From: Nocardia sp. BMG111209
GTDB lineage: Bacteria; Actinomycetota; Actinomycetes; Mycobacteriales; Mycobacteriaceae
NCBI RefSeq assembly: GCF_000381925.1
Contig: NZ_KB907307.1
Span: 4,774,001 to 4,838,000, forward strand
Length of the DNA stretch: 64,000 bases
Direction: 5' to 3'
The notes under the pieces are model-generated. The model saw nothing but the letters and a program-made list of their open reading frames with translations. It had not been told where the DNA came from and made no database searches. This document shows, piece by piece, positions 1 through 12,149 of this stretch (its first letter is position 1; the number at the start of each line of letters is the position of its first letter). Position numbers and translations under genes: made by a program.

Positions 1-74
1 ATACAGCCCCCGACGGGCAACCGTCGATCGGTGACGCGCGGCATCGCTCGTCACCGGTCCACAGTAGTCGCCGT

Positions 75-2675
<2,601 letters not shown>

Positions 2676-2798
2676 GCGCCAACCATCCGACTGTTTCTCC
2701 CTCTGGTGTCCGTTGCCGAGACACAACCCGGTGTCCGAGCAGGCTATTCCGGCTCCGGCGCAAGACTTCCGTCGGGGGTGCGTGCCACGATTGTCGTT

Positions 2799-3314
2799 AT
2801 GGGCCTGCCGCTGGAACCTCCGCCCCCGGTCAGCATCATGGGCGCACCGGCCCGGCGACCGAGCCCCCGCGCGAAACTGCTGTGGGCGCTCGCCCCGGCA
2901 TTCGGCTGGGCGGTGGTGCTGATCGCCGAATCGGTCTGGCTCGTCCTCGACGACGGCCGGCGGGCCGTCGCGCTGATCGTACTGCTGCTCAGCGCGCTCG
3001 CGGCGGCCTTCAGCGTGGTGGTGGTGCCGCTGTGGCGATACGCGGTGCACCGCTGGGAGATCACCGACACCGCCGTCTATGTCCGCACCGGCTGGTTCAC
3101 CCAGGAGAGCCGGGTCGCGCCCCTGACCCGGGTGCAGACCGTCGACACCCACCGCGGGCCGCTGGAGCGGCTGCTGGGCCTCGCGACGGTCACGGTCACC
3201 ACGGCCTCCTCGGCCGGCGCGGTCCGGATCACCGCACTGGCCCTGCCGGTCGCCGAACAGACCGTGGCGCTGCTGACCGCCAGCGCCGCCGCCGACCGCG
3301 GTGACGCGACATGA
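2799..3314 (+). CDS. PH domain-containing membrane protein (DUF304, YdbS-like)
   Basis: A 171-aa protein with two membrane segments near residues 30-75 ([18 protein letters not shown], then a [24 protein letters not shown] stretch) followed by a bacterial PH domain. The domain carries the usual DUF304 pattern of a W-x-I-T-D strand and an [12 protein letters not shown] segment. The function of the family is unknown; pairs with a longer multi-domain partner are common (YdbS/YdbT in Bacillus). The ATG at 2799 was chosen over an in-frame GTG at 2706 because the added 31 residues look non-conserved. Its stop overlaps the start of the next gene by 4 bp (ATGA), so the two are probably co-translated. 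Confidence 0.85.
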   Translation: MGLPLEPPPPVSIMGAPARRPSPRAKLLWALAPAFGWAVVLIAESVWLVLDDGRRAVALIVLLLSALAAAFSVVVVPLWRYAVHRWEITDTAVYVRTGWFTQESRVAPLTRVQTVDTHRGPLERLLGLATVTVTTASSAGAVRITALALPVAEQTVALLTASAAADRGDAT

Positions 3315-5326
3315 CCGGACCGGTCGCCGCACCCTGGCAGCGCCTCGATCGCCGGATGCTGCTGCTGCATCCGGTGCGCGAGGTGGTCCGCTACATCCCC
3401 GTCCTGCTGGCGACGGTGATCATCGGTACCCGCAACGACAATCCGATGTGGGGCCTCGGGGCCCTGGCGGTCATCGTCGCGGTGGCGGTGACGCGCTGGT
3501 TCACCACCACCTACCGGCTCGGCCCGGACACCGTGGAACTGCGCCGCGGCCTGATCCAGCGCAAGACACTCACCGTGCCCCGCTCCCGGATCCGCTCGGT
3601 CGACGTCCATGCCGACCTACTGCACCGCCTGCTCGGACTCGCCGTACTGGCCATCGGCACGGGACAACTGGCCGGCCGCGAGGAGCGCTTCCACCTCGAC
3701 GGCGTCGACGCCCGCGCCGTCCCCACCCTCCGCGCCGCCCTGCTCGGCACCACGCCGAACGGGTCCGCCCCCACGGAACTCACTGCGCCGCAAGCCGTTC
3801 CCGCCGGGATCGCCGATCACGAGGCGGGCGGTCCGAGCGGATCCGTGGCCGCCACCGACCGAGGGACAGCCGACCCCGGCGTGGTCACCACCGAACGACA
3901 GTCCGCCGATCGGCGTGGGTCCTCGGCCGCCACCGAACAAGACACGGCCGATCCGGGCGAGCCCGTGGCGGTCGCCGATCGGACGACCACGGATCCAGCC
4001 GGGCCCCCGGCGACGACCGATCGAGGAGCAGCCGGCGGTCCGGGCGGGCCCGTGGCCGCCAGCGATCGAGAAACGGCTGATGCGACCAGGTCCCTGGCAA
4101 CGGCCGATCCAGGAACGGCCGACCCGGCCGGGTCCATAGCCGCCATCGAACAGGGGACGGTCGATCCGGGCCGGGCCGTAGCCGCTGCCACCCGGGGGCC
4201 GGTCGATATGGCCGGGTCCGTCGCGCCCACCGAACGGAGCGCGGCCGGTCAGCCGTGGTCCGTCGCGGTCGACGAGCCGGACGGCGCCGAGATCGGGCAT
4301 TGGCGGGCGGGGTGGGTGCGGTATGCGCCGTTGTCGCTGACCGGGCTGGCGATCTTCGGCCCGCTGGCCGGTCTGGCCTCGCAATACGGCGCCACCGATC
4401 GGCTGGTGCGTTCGCAGACCGTGCAGGGTCTCGGCCGGCACAGCGTCCTCTTCCTCGCGGTGGTGGCCCTGACCGGGATCGCGATCCTGCTGCTGGTCAG
4501 CGCGGCGGCGGCCTGCCTGCGGTATCTGACGACGTGGTACGGCCTGCGGGTGATCGACGACGGCCGTCGCCTGCACATCAATCACGGCCTGTTCACCACA
4601 CGCCAGATCACCCTGGACCTGTCCCGATTGCGCGGCGCCACCGTGAACGAACCGCTGCTGTTACGACTGGCCGGTGCAGCGGAACTGGAGGCCGTGATGA
4701 CGGGAACCCGTACCCGCCAACGCATTCTGCCCCAGGCGCCGCGAGCAGCGGTCGATCGCACGCTCGCCCACCTGTTGTCCGAAACCATCCGGCAGGCCGA
4801 GGCCGAAGCGAATACGCCTGCGCGGCAACCCGTTCCGAGCGAGGCCTGGGCGCCGGTGACCGCGGAACCGCTACGGCACGGGCCGCGCGCACACCGGCGG
4901 CGCTACACCAGAGCCCTCGCCCCGGTGGCCCTGGCCACCGTGATCACCCTCGGAATCGCACTGGGCGGCAACCACATTCCCGTCTGGGTCTGGCCGATCC
5001 TGGCACTGCTCGGCGTCGCCGCGGCGGCCGTGGCGGAGGATCGGTACCGCGGACTCGGCCACGCGATCCTGCCCGGCGCGGGCGCACGGCCGACCTGGCT
5101 GATCACCCGCGACGGCAGCCTCGATCGGGAACGGCACTGCCTGGCAGCACCCGGCGTCATCGGCTGGACGGTCCGGCAGACCTTCTTCCAGCGCCGCGCC
5201 GGACTCGCCACCGTCGTCGCCGCCACCGCCGCAGGCAAGAAGCGCTACCACATCCGGGACGTCCCGATCGACCGAGCCTGGGCCCTCGTCCACGCCGTGA
5301 CCCCCGGCATCCTCGGCGCACGCTGA
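3311..5326 (+). CDS. Multi-domain PH (DUF304, YdbT-like) membrane protein with repeat insertion
   Basis: A 671-aa partner of the preceding PH protein. A first membrane pair and PH domain (residues about 20-150) carry an R-S-R-I-R-S-V-D segment. A linker of about 145 residues follows, then two further membrane/PH modules (about 330-485 and 530-670). YdbT-like proteins usually have about 480-500 residues; the excess is the linker, built from about ten degenerate 14-15-residue units rich in Ala, Thr, Asp, Pro and Gly. The linker stays in frame and should be disordered. The start ATG overlaps the upstream stop by 4 bp. The cellular role is unknown. Confidence 0.85.
   Translation: MTGPVAAPWQRLDRRMLLLHPVREVVRYIPVLLATVIIGTRNDNPMWGLGALAVIVAVAVTRWFTTTYRLGPDTVELRRGLIQRKTLTVPRSRIRSVDVHADLLHRLLGLAVLAIGTGQLAGREERFHLDGVDARAVPTLRAALLGTTPNGSAPTELTAPQAVPAGIADHEAGGPSGSVAATDRGTADPGVVTTERQSADRRGSSAATEQDTADPGEPVAVADRTTTDPAGPPATTDRGAAGGPGGPVAASDRETADATRSLATADPGTADPAGSIAAIEQGTVDPGRAVAAATRGPVDMAGSVAPTERSAAGQPWSVAVDEPDGAEIGHWRAGWVRYAPLSLTGLAIFGPLAGLASQYGATDRLVRSQTVQGLGRHSVLFLAVVALTGIAILLLVSAAAACLRYLTTWYGLRVIDDGRRLHINHGLFTTRQITLDLSRLRGATVNEPLLLRLAGAAELEAVMTGTRTRQRILPQAPRAAVDRTLAHLLSETIRQAEAEANTPARQPVPSEAWAPVTAEPLRHGPRAHRRRYTRALAPVALATVITLGIALGGNHIPVWVWPILALLGVAAAAVAEDRYRGLGHAILPGAGARPTWLITRDGSLDRERHCLAAPGVIGWTVRQTFFQRRAGLATVVAATAAGKKRYHIRDVPIDRAWALVHAVTPGILGAR
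3838..4275 (+). repeat. Degenerate 42-45-bp tandem repeat inside the PH-domain gene
   Basis: About ten in-frame copies encode units resembling [14 protein letters not shown], for example [28 protein letters not shown] and [14 protein letters not shown]. The unit length drifts between 13 and 15 codons and never breaks the frame. The repeat occupies residues about 176-322 of the YdbT-like protein, between its first and second PH modules. Confidence 0.8.
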
Positions 5327-5566
5327 CCCCCGCCCGACCGACACCCGACCGGCCGGCCGTCACCCGGCCAGACTGACCCACACCCGACCGATTCAGGCAT
5401 GACCCGACCGATCGGGCCCACCGCGGCCGGGCCGAATCACGGTCCGGCGGTGTCCACCCTCGCGCCGACGGCAGGACCACCCGCGACCGGCAACCGGCGT
5501 ACTCCCGCGCACGGTCGGTCTGTGTCGGTGCCCCGGGATTCGCCGTCGGCAACGTTGAATGGGGCG

Positions 5567-7396
5567 GTGGCCGACAAGACCGCGCACTACTCGCACGATC
5601 TGCCCATCGCCGATCGGCGGCTGCGCCGTCATCAGCGCGGGGACCGATTCCGGCTGACCGCGTTCGGCGGCCTGGCGGCGCTGTCGCTGGACGCGCTGAC
5701 CAGCGTCGCGTACGGCCCCGAGTCGATCGTGCTGGTGCTGGTCACCGCGGGTGCGGCGGCGGTGTCGTGGACGTTGCCGGTCTCGATCGCGATCACGGTG
5801 CTGCTGGTCGTGCTGGTGATGTCGTACAGCCAGGTGATCGCCGCGCATCCGGACGGCGGCGGCGCGTACGCGGTGGCCGCCAGGGATCTCGGCAGCCGGG
5901 CGGGCCTGCTCGCGGGTGCAAGCCTGGTCGTCGACTACGTGCTCACCGTCGCGGTCAGTCTCGCCGCCGGGGCGGCCAGCCTGGCCAGCGTCTTCCCGGC
6001 GCTGGCCGGTCACCTGCCGGCGGTGACGCTGATCGGCCTGGCCGCGCTGACGGCGATCAACCTGATCGGCGTCGCGGAATCCGCCCGGGTGCTGATGGGC
6101 CCGACCGTCGTCTTCGTGGTCGCGGTGCTCGCGGTGATCGTGGCCGGGTTGTCGCACAGTACGCCCGTCGCCGTGATCGGCACCGACCTCGGGCCGTTCC
6201 CGCCGGCGGACGGTGTCGGAATCGTGTTGCTGCTGCGGGCTTTCGCGGCCGGTTGTTCGTCGCTGACCGGGGTCGAGGCGATCGCGAACGCGGTGCCGGC
6301 GTTCCGGGCGCCGGCGGTGAAGCGGGCCCAGCACACCGAGATCATGCTCGGGGCGCTGCTCGGGACCATGCTGCTCGGCCTGGCCGTCCTGATCCGGGCG
6401 CACCACACTGTGCCGCGCGGCAACGTCACCGTGCTGGCCCAGCTCTCGGCGGGCGCGTTCGGCACCGGATGGCCGTTCTACGTCACCAATGTCGCCGTGA
6501 CGCTGGTGCTGGTCCTGGCCGCGAACACCAGTTTCGGCGGACTGCCGGTACTGCTGTCGCTGCTGGCGCACGACAACCGGGTGCCGCATCTGTTCGGAAT
6601 GCGTTCGGAGCGACCGGTTTTCCGCTACGGCGTGGCCGCACTGGCGGTGCTGGCGGCCGCGGTGCTGCTGATCGTGCGCGCCGATACGCATCGGCTGCTG
6701 CCGGTGTTCGCGATCGGGGTGTTCATCGGATTCACGCTCAGCCAAACGGGTCTGGTGCGGCACTGGCTGCGGGCGCGCTCGCCCGGGTGGCGATGGCGGG
6801 TGGCGCTCAACGGTTTCGGCGCCGTCCTCACCGCGGTCGCGGGGGTGGTGCTGCTGGTGGAGAAGTTCACCGAGGGCGCCTGGCTGCTGCTGATCATCAT
6901 TCCCGTACTGATCCTGCTGTTCTCCCGCACCCAGGGCTATTACCGGTGGGTGGCACAGCAATTGGGTATGGGCACGCTCCCCCCGCGGCCGGAGCCGACG
7001 GTGCCGTCCCTGGTGGTGGTGCCGGTGGTGGCCGTGAGTTCGATGACCGCGCGGGCCCTGGAGACGGCGATGGGTATGGGCGCCGAGGTGCACGCGGTGG
7101 CGGCCGAGATCGACCCGGCCTCGACCAAACGCCTGAGCGCGCGCTGGAAGCGCTGGGATCCGGGCATTCCGCTGAAGGTGCTGCCCGCCCCCAATCGCAG
7201 TCTGATCGCCACCCTGGTGGGTTACGTCCGCAAACAGACCGACAAGGGTCACCGGGTGACCGTGCTGCTGGTCCAGATCGATACCCCGCACTGGTGGCAG
7301 CGGCTGCTGCACAATCCGCGCGGCCCGGTGCTGGCCGCCGCGCTGCGGACCCGGACCTCGGCGGTCGTCGCCACCCTCACCGTCCACCTGCGCTGA
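5567..7396 (+). CDS. APC-superfamily permease, KimA-like (putative potassium transporter)
   Basis: An integral membrane transporter with about twelve hydrophobic segments and the APC start pattern A-L-S-L-D-A-L-T-S-V-A-Y-G-P-E. The soluble C-terminal tail (about 120 residues, beginning VPSLVVVPVVAVSS) resembles the cytosolic domain of KimA/YdaO. KimA imports potassium and is inhibited by c-di-AMP in Bacillus; by similarity of layout this protein may do the same, but an amino-acid substrate cannot be excluded. The GTG at 5567 gives a normal short N-terminus. An ATG at 5399 would add 56 Pro/Thr-rich residues. No c-di-AMP riboswitch was recognised upstream. Confidence 0.8.
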   Translation: MADKTAHYSHDLPIADRRLRRHQRGDRFRLTAFGGLAALSLDALTSVAYGPESIVLVLVTAGAAAVSWTLPVSIAITVLLVVLVMSYSQVIAAHPDGGGAYAVAARDLGSRAGLLAGASLVVDYVLTVAVSLAAGAASLASVFPALAGHLPAVTLIGLAALTAINLIGVAESARVLMGPTVVFVVAVLAVIVAGLSHSTPVAVIGTDLGPFPPADGVGIVLLLRAFAAGCSSLTGVEAIANAVPAFRAPAVKRAQHTEIMLGALLGTMLLGLAVLIRAHHTVPRGNVTVLAQLSAGAFGTGWPFYVTNVAVTLVLVLAANTSFGGLPVLLSLLAHDNRVPHLFGMRSERPVFRYGVAALAVLAAAVLLIVRADTHRLLPVFAIGVFIGFTLSQTGLVRHWLRARSPGWRWRVALNGFGAVLTAVAGVVLLVEKFTEGAWLLLIIIPVLILLFSRTQGYYRWVAQQLGMGTLPPRPEPTVPSLVVVPVVAVSSMTARALETAMGMGAEVHAVAAEIDPASTKRLSARWKRWDPGIPLKVLPAPNRSLIATLVGYVRKQTDKGHRVTVLLVQIDTPHWWQRLLHNPRGPVLAAALRTRTSAVVATLTVHLR

Positions 7397-7533
7397 CCGC
7401 TCGGGAGCGAGCGTCGGGCCGGCGCGCCGCGCCACCGTCGGCCGCCCCGACGCTCGCGCATCAAGTAAACACGAATTCTGGCCGTGAAACCCTCTGTTAC
7501 AGGTGAAATTTGTCCATAAGTGAGCAGACGTTC

Positions 7534-7545
7534 ATCACATGTGAT
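7534..7545. promoter_or_regulatory. Perfect 12-bp palindrome upstream of the GMC oxidoreductase gene
   Basis: ATCACATGTGAT lies 27 bp before the chosen start, in a locally AT-richer stretch. The position fits an operator. The regulator is unknown and no -10/-35 pair is convincing. Confidence 0.35.
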
Positions 7546-7572
7546 ACAACTCACCCGAACTATGAAGGGTGG

Positions 7573-9537
7573 ATGTTTCCGATGGAACCGACGGCGAAGC
7601 AGCGCGCGGCGCTGAGCCTGATCTGCGATACCTTCGTCCCCGGCGACGGCGCGGCGCTGCCGTCGGCCTCGGAGTTGGGCGCGGTGGACACCGTGTTCGC
7701 GCTGCTGGCCCGCAACCCGCGGGCGGCCGAGACGAAACAGCTGGCGACGCTGCTGAATCTGTGGGACTCACCGATGTTCGGCCTGCTGACCGGCCGGGGC
7801 CCGCGCCGGTTCTCGGCCCTGTCGCCGGCGGACCGCGAGCGCGCGCTGCTGCGGCTCGGCTCCTCGGGAACGGCGCCGGTGCGCGCGATCTTCCAGGCCC
7901 TGAAGGGCGCGTCGATCACGGCCTACAACATCACCCCCGGACCGTCCGGCAGCAATCCGCTGTGGCGGCAGATGGGTTATCCGGGTCCGCCGGGCCCCCT
8001 GGCACACGCCCCGCAACCGGCGCTGCAACCACTGCGCTACCCCGCCCCGGCCGAGCTGACCTGCGACGTCGTCGTGGTCGGATCGGGCGCCGGCGGCGGC
8101 GTGGCCGCGGCAGTGCTGGCCGGGGCGGGCCTCGACGTGGTCGTGCTCGAGCGCGGAAACTATTACGACGACCGGGATTTCGGCACCGGCGAATTCGAGG
8201 CCCTGACCCGGCTCTACGCGGGCGGCCCGGCCGCCACCGCCGAGGGCCAGCTGGCCTTGGTCGCGGGCAGTTGCCTGGGCGGCGGCACGGTCGTCAACTG
8301 GAGCACCTCGCTGCCCACCCCGGATCACGTCCGGGCGGAATGGGCCGGGGTGGGGGCGGCGCAGTTCGCCACGGCCGAATTCGGCGACGCGCTCGCGGCG
8401 GTGTCGACGCGGATCTCCGTCACCGGCGACCGGTCGCCGCTGTCGCCGCGCGACGGGGTGCTCGAGCGCGGTGCGCAGGCGCTGGGCTGGACGGTGGATC
8501 CGTTGCCGCGCAACGTCTCCGACGCCTGCGACGCGGGTGTCGAATGCGGCCGCTGCGGCCTCGGCTGCCGCCTCGGCGCCAAGCAGTCGGTGACCAAGAC
8601 CTGGCTCGCCGACGCCGCGGCCGCCGGCGCGCGCCTGGTGGTCGACGCGAACGTGCGGCGGATCGAGGTGCGCGGCGGCCGCGCCGAGGAGGTGGTGGCG
8701 ACCACCTCGGGCGGGGCCGAGATCCGGGTACGGGCCCGCGCGGTGGTGGTCGCGGCGGGCGCGATCCAGACGCCCGCGCTGCTGCGGCGGTCCGGGCTGC
8801 GCAACGGCAACATCGGCCGCTATCTGCGCCTGCATCCGGCCGCGGCGGTGTTCGGCGTATTCGACGACGAGATCCGGCCCTGGGAGGGTGCGTTGCAGGC
8901 CCGGATCTGCCGCGAGCACGCGGATCTGGACGGCAACGGCTACGGCGTCATCTACGAGACCGGGCCCACCCATCCCGGCGCGGGCAGCGGCTTCCTCGGC
9001 TGGCAGGGCGCCGCCGCGCACCGCGAGGTGATGTCGGCGTTCGGCCGTTCGAATGCCGTCGGCATCATCACCCGCGACCGGGACCACGGCACGGTGACCG
9101 TCGACCGCACCGGCGAGGCGGTGGTGAAATACCGGCTGTCCGACTACGACGCCGCCCACCTGCACACCGGAATCGAGGGCGCGGCAAGCATTCTGGCGGC
9201 CGCCGGGGCGCGGCGGATCTTCTCCGGGCATCAGGCCGGGGTCTCCTACGAACCCGGCCGGCGCGGCTCGCACGCCGAATTCGCCACGGCCGCAAAGGCC
9301 GCCGGTTACGGGCCGGGACGGTGCGCGCTGGGAGCCCTGCACATCATGGGCTCGGCGCGGATGGGCGGTTCGCCGGCGCTGTCGGCCACCGATCCGGACG
9401 GCGCCACCTGGGACGTGCCGAATATCGTCGTCGCCGACGGCTCCTGCTTCCCGACCGCACCGGGGGTGAACCCGATGGTGTCGATCGAGGCCATCGGCTA
9501 CATGAACGCGACCCGGCTGGCCGCCCGAATGCGCTGA
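7573..9537 (+). CDS. GMC-family FAD oxidoreductase (fatty-alcohol-oxidase-like)
   Basis: A flavoprotein of 654 aa. An N-terminal alpha-helical region (about 170 residues, with CDTFVPGDG near the start) resembles that of long-chain alcohol oxidases. The dinucleotide-binding motif follows as VVVGSGAGGGVAAAVLAGAG, then the GMC GSCLGGGTVVNW segment. The C-terminus holds HIMGSARMGG and the closing D-G-S-C-F-P-T-A-P-G-V-N-P pattern. A cysteine-rich patch (CDAGVECGRCGLGC) in the middle is also known from this subgroup. The substrate is probably a long-chain alcohol or similar lipid. The ATG at 7573 follows GAAGGGTGG; an ATG three codons later has better spacing, and a TTG at 7510 is also in frame. 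Confidence 0.88.
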   Translation: MFPMEPTAKQRAALSLICDTFVPGDGAALPSASELGAVDTVFALLARNPRAAETKQLATLLNLWDSPMFGLLTGRGPRRFSALSPADRERALLRLGSSGTAPVRAIFQALKGASITAYNITPGPSGSNPLWRQMGYPGPPGPLAHAPQPALQPLRYPAPAELTCDVVVVGSGAGGGVAAAVLAGAGLDVVVLERGNYYDDRDFGTGEFEALTRLYAGGPAATAEGQLALVAGSCLGGGTVVNWSTSLPTPDHVRAEWAGVGAAQFATAEFGDALAAVSTRISVTGDRSPLSPRDGVLERGAQALGWTVDPLPRNVSDACDAGVECGRCGLGCRLGAKQSVTKTWLADAAAAGARLVVDANVRRIEVRGGRAEEVVATTSGGAEIRVRARAVVVAAGAIQTPALLRRSGLRNGNIGRYLRLHPAAAVFGVFDDEIRPWEGALQARICREHADLDGNGYGVIYETGPTHPGAGSGFLGWQGAAAHREVMSAFGRSNAVGIITRDRDHGTVTVDRTGEAVVKYRLSDYDAAHLHTGIEGAASILAAAGARRIFSGHQAGVSYEPGRRGSHAEFATAAKAAGYGPGRCALGALHIMGSARMGGSPALSATDPDGATWDVPNIVVADGSCFPTAPGVNPMVSIEAIGYMNATRLAARMR

Positions 9538-9544
9538 GCCGGCC

Positions 9545-9919
9545 TCACAGGCTCCGGATCCCATTCAGGATCGCTTGCAGCAGTGCGACATCGGCCCCCG
9601 CCCCGGTCGTGGCGGGGGCCCGCGCCACCAGCCGGCCGTCCTCGACGAGATCGCCGACCAGCACCTTCGTCATCGCCAGCGGCAGCCGCACGTGGGCGGA
9701 GACCTCGGCGATCGACTGCGGGCTGCGGCACAGCTCGACGATCGCCAGATATTCCGGCTCGGTGCGCCGCATCCGCACCGGCAGCCGGGAGTCGACCACG
9801 CGGGTGAGCATGTTCAGATCGGCCCGCGTGGTGCGGCCGCGGCCGCGGGTCACCGCGTAGAGGCGGACCAGCGGCCCCGCCTCCTCGTCGAACCAGGCCT
9901 CGTCGTCGCCGTGACTCAT
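9545..9919 (-). CDS. DUF742 protein (CvnC-like, conservon component)
   Basis: A 124-aa protein with the DUF742 layout: a Gly/Arg N-terminus followed by PLVRLYAVTRGR, a winged-helix-like centre (IVELCRSPQSIAEVSAHVRLP) and an LVEDGRL element. In Streptomyces conservons CvnC works with the sensor kinase CvnA, the roadblock protein CvnB and the small GTPase CvnD at the membrane. Here the start overlaps the stop of the CvnA-like gene by 4 bp (ATGA). No roadblock or GTPase gene lies on either side, so the set is reduced. Confidence 0.88.
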   Translation of the reverse strand: MSHGDDEAWFDEEAGPLVRLYAVTRGRGRTTRADLNMLTRVVDSRLPVRMRRTEPEYLAIVELCRSPQSIAEVSAHVRLPLAMTKVLVGDLVEDGRLVARAPATTGAGADVALLQAILNGIRSL

Positions 9920-11979
9920 CTCCCGCGGTCCTGGAACTCCATCGCCTCGGCCTGCGCCTCGAGCAGCCGCGGCCGCGGCGGACGGCCGTTCTCCTCGAGC
10001 GACATCGGTTGCAGCCCGGCCGAATTCGCGTCGATCAGATTGCGCGGGATCAGCACGATCACCCGCACGCCGCCGTAGTCGGAATCACCCAGATGTACCG
10101 AGATGGCATGGCGGGCAGCGAGTTTGGCGACCACGAACAGACCCAGCCGGGTGTCCCCGGATACCGTGGCCATGCTGAATTCCGGTGGATGCGAGAGCAA
10201 TTCGTTTCGGGCCGCCAGATCCGCCGCCGGCATGCCCAGGCCCTGATCGGAGATCTCCACCGCCAGGCCGCGGCCGACCACCGCCGCCGAGATGTCGACC
10301 CGCGCCGGTGGCGGCGAGAAGGCGGTCGCGTTGTCGGTGAGTTCGGCCATCAGATGGATGAGGTCGGCGACCGCGTCGCCCGCGATCCGCACGTCGGGCA
10401 CCCGTCCGATCCGGCAGCGGGCGTAGTCGAGGCCCTCCGCCACGGCCGCCCGGATCACATCGTGCAGCGGCACCGGTTTGCGCCAGCGCCGGCCCGGCTG
10501 CCCGCCGCCGAGGATGATCAGATTCTCGGCGTTGCGCCGGGCCCGGGTGGCCAGATGGTCGAGCTCGAACAGCATCTCCAGCTGATCGGCGTCCTCCTCC
10601 GTGCGCTCGGCCCGATCGAGCAGGGCGAGCTGCCGGTGCACCACGACCTGACTGCGGTGCGCGATATTGAGGAATACCGCGTTGAAGCCCGCCCGGGTCC
10701 GCGCCTCCGCCACCGCGGCGGCCACCGCGGCGACGTGTGCGCGGTTGAACGCGTCGGCCACCTCGCCGAGTTCGTCGGTGCCGAAATCCAGCCGGGACAC
10801 CTCGGCGTCCGGATCGACGTGTTCGCCGCGGCGCAGCCGCTCCATCAGCGCGGGTAGCCGCTCACCGGCCAATTCCAGTGTGTGACTGCGCAACCGGTGC
10901 ATCCGCGCGACGAATCCGTTGGCCAGCAGCAGGGCCGCGAGCAGCGCCAGCAGCGCGAGTACCAGCACGGCCGCGCCGCCGGCCAGGGAGTTGTTCGCCT
11001 GCCGGGAGCTGTCGGCGCGGGCGATGGCCTGCGCGTCGTGGCTCTGGTCCTCCCACAGGGTCAGCAGGCCCGCACCCACCTGGGCGGAGGCGTTCTGCCA
11101 GGCCGTCGTGCTCAGCGGCAGTGCGGGCCGGCCGGATCTGCCCGCGGCGGAACGGGAATCGTCACCGTCCGGGGTGACCGGTCCGCGCACCGCGATCGCG
11201 TCCTGCATCGCGATCACCTGCTGCCAGGCGGCGCCCCCGGTGATCGCGGTCAGCTGGGCCAGTCGTGATCCCTTCAGCACGGTCGCCGCATAGGCTGCCG
11301 CACTGCGGAATTCGCCGACATAGCCGTCGAATTCGATGAGCTGGGCCGGGGTCAGCTCACCGCGGACGAGGGCCACCGTGCCGAGGGTGTCGGCCTTCGA
11401 CATCGCCTCCGCCGCGCGCAGTGGGTGCACGCCGAAGTTCAACGCCATCGCCACACCGGCGCCGGGCGCCACGCGCGCGGCGAGTACCGAAGCGCTGGCG
11501 ATGGTCTCGATCACCCCGGTGAAGAACTGGAACACCTGATCCGGCGGCACCAGCCGGGTATCCACGCCGGTGCGGATCTGCGGGACCATAGTGAACAGCT
11601 GCTGATAGCCCGCGATCTCGTCCTGGGAGCCGTCGGGATTCAACTTCCTGGCGGCGTCGCCCTTGGCGATGATGGCGGCCAGCGCCTCGTCGGAATGCTG
11701 CCGCGCGACGGCCAGTCCCGCCGCCGCGTCCGGGCTGCCACCCAGTTGCAGCAGCGACAATCGGCGTTCCTCCTCGAACGACTTGACCATCAGGACGGCC
11801 GGTGTCGTGGTACTGCCGGCCAGTTCGGCCCAATCCTTCGCCGCACTACCGGATCTCACGAGATAGCCGGCCGCGGTGACCCCCAGCACCAGCAACGTGA
11901 CGCTGGAGATGGCCACGATCGCCAGCAATCGCACCCGGACGCTGACCCGGCCCCGGATGCCCCGCTCGCCGCCAGACAT
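9916..11979 (-). CDS. Nitrate/nitrite-sensor (NIT)-type histidine kinase, CvnA-like
   Basis: A 687-aa membrane sensor kinase. A membrane helix near residues 12-35 leads to an extracytoplasmic NIT-like helical sensor (about 40-290), then a second helix (LAGGAAVLVLALLALLAALL) and a HAMP-like linker. The kinase region has HRSQVVVHRQLALLDRAE in place of a classic H-box and an HATPase with an ELTDNATAFSPP N-box, DQGLGMP and LGLFVVAKLAARH. These features match CvnA proteins. ATG at 11979 is chosen because GAGGGG sits 7 bases before it; an ATG two codons earlier is too close. It is co-translated with the DUF742 gene. The ligand is not evident. Confidence 0.87.
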   Translation of the reverse strand: MSGGERGIRGRVSVRVRLLAIVAISSVTLLVLGVTAAGYLVRSGSAAKDWAELAGSTTTPAVLMVKSFEEERRLSLLQLGGSPDAAAGLAVARQHSDEALAAIIAKGDAARKLNPDGSQDEIAGYQQLFTMVPQIRTGVDTRLVPPDQVFQFFTGVIETIASASVLAARVAPGAGVAMALNFGVHPLRAAEAMSKADTLGTVALVRGELTPAQLIEFDGYVGEFRSAAAYAATVLKGSRLAQLTAITGGAAWQQVIAMQDAIAVRGPVTPDGDDSRSAAGRSGRPALPLSTTAWQNASAQVGAGLLTLWEDQSHDAQAIARADSSRQANNSLAGGAAVLVLALLALLAALLLANGFVARMHRLRSHTLELAGERLPALMERLRRGEHVDPDAEVSRLDFGTDELGEVADAFNRAHVAAVAAAVAEARTRAGFNAVFLNIAHRSQVVVHRQLALLDRAERTEEDADQLEMLFELDHLATRARRNAENLIILGGGQPGRRWRKPVPLHDVIRAAVAEGLDYARCRIGRVPDVRIAGDAVADLIHLMAELTDNATAFSPPPARVDISAAVVGRGLAVEISDQGLGMPAADLAARNELLSHPPEFSMATVSGDTRLGLFVVAKLAARHAISVHLGDSDYGGVRVIVLIPRNLIDANSAGLQPMSLEENGRPPRPRLLEAQAEAMEFQDRGR

Positions 11980-12149
11980 CGGCATACCCCTCACTGGCCG
12001 AAGAATCTCGACCCAACTTATGAGCGCGTGCGGCAGAGTCGGCACGAATTTCGCTTGCTGGAGAAGGGTAACCAAGACAGGCCGGTTATTCTGGCCAATC
12101 TGGAAAAACACGGCCCGGGGATCTTCCCGCTACCGACCAGAATGCGCGA

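Noticed and set aside
5393..7435. Minus-strand ORF of 680 aa opposite the permease gene
   Set aside because: Same shadow composition, with no domain; the plus frame encodes a clear membrane transporter.
9916..11979. Link between the NIT-type sensor kinase and the orphan narI gene as a nitrate-respiration system
   Set aside because: They are 19 kb apart, the NIT-like domain is common to CvnA kinases of many functions, and no response regulator or other nar gene is present.
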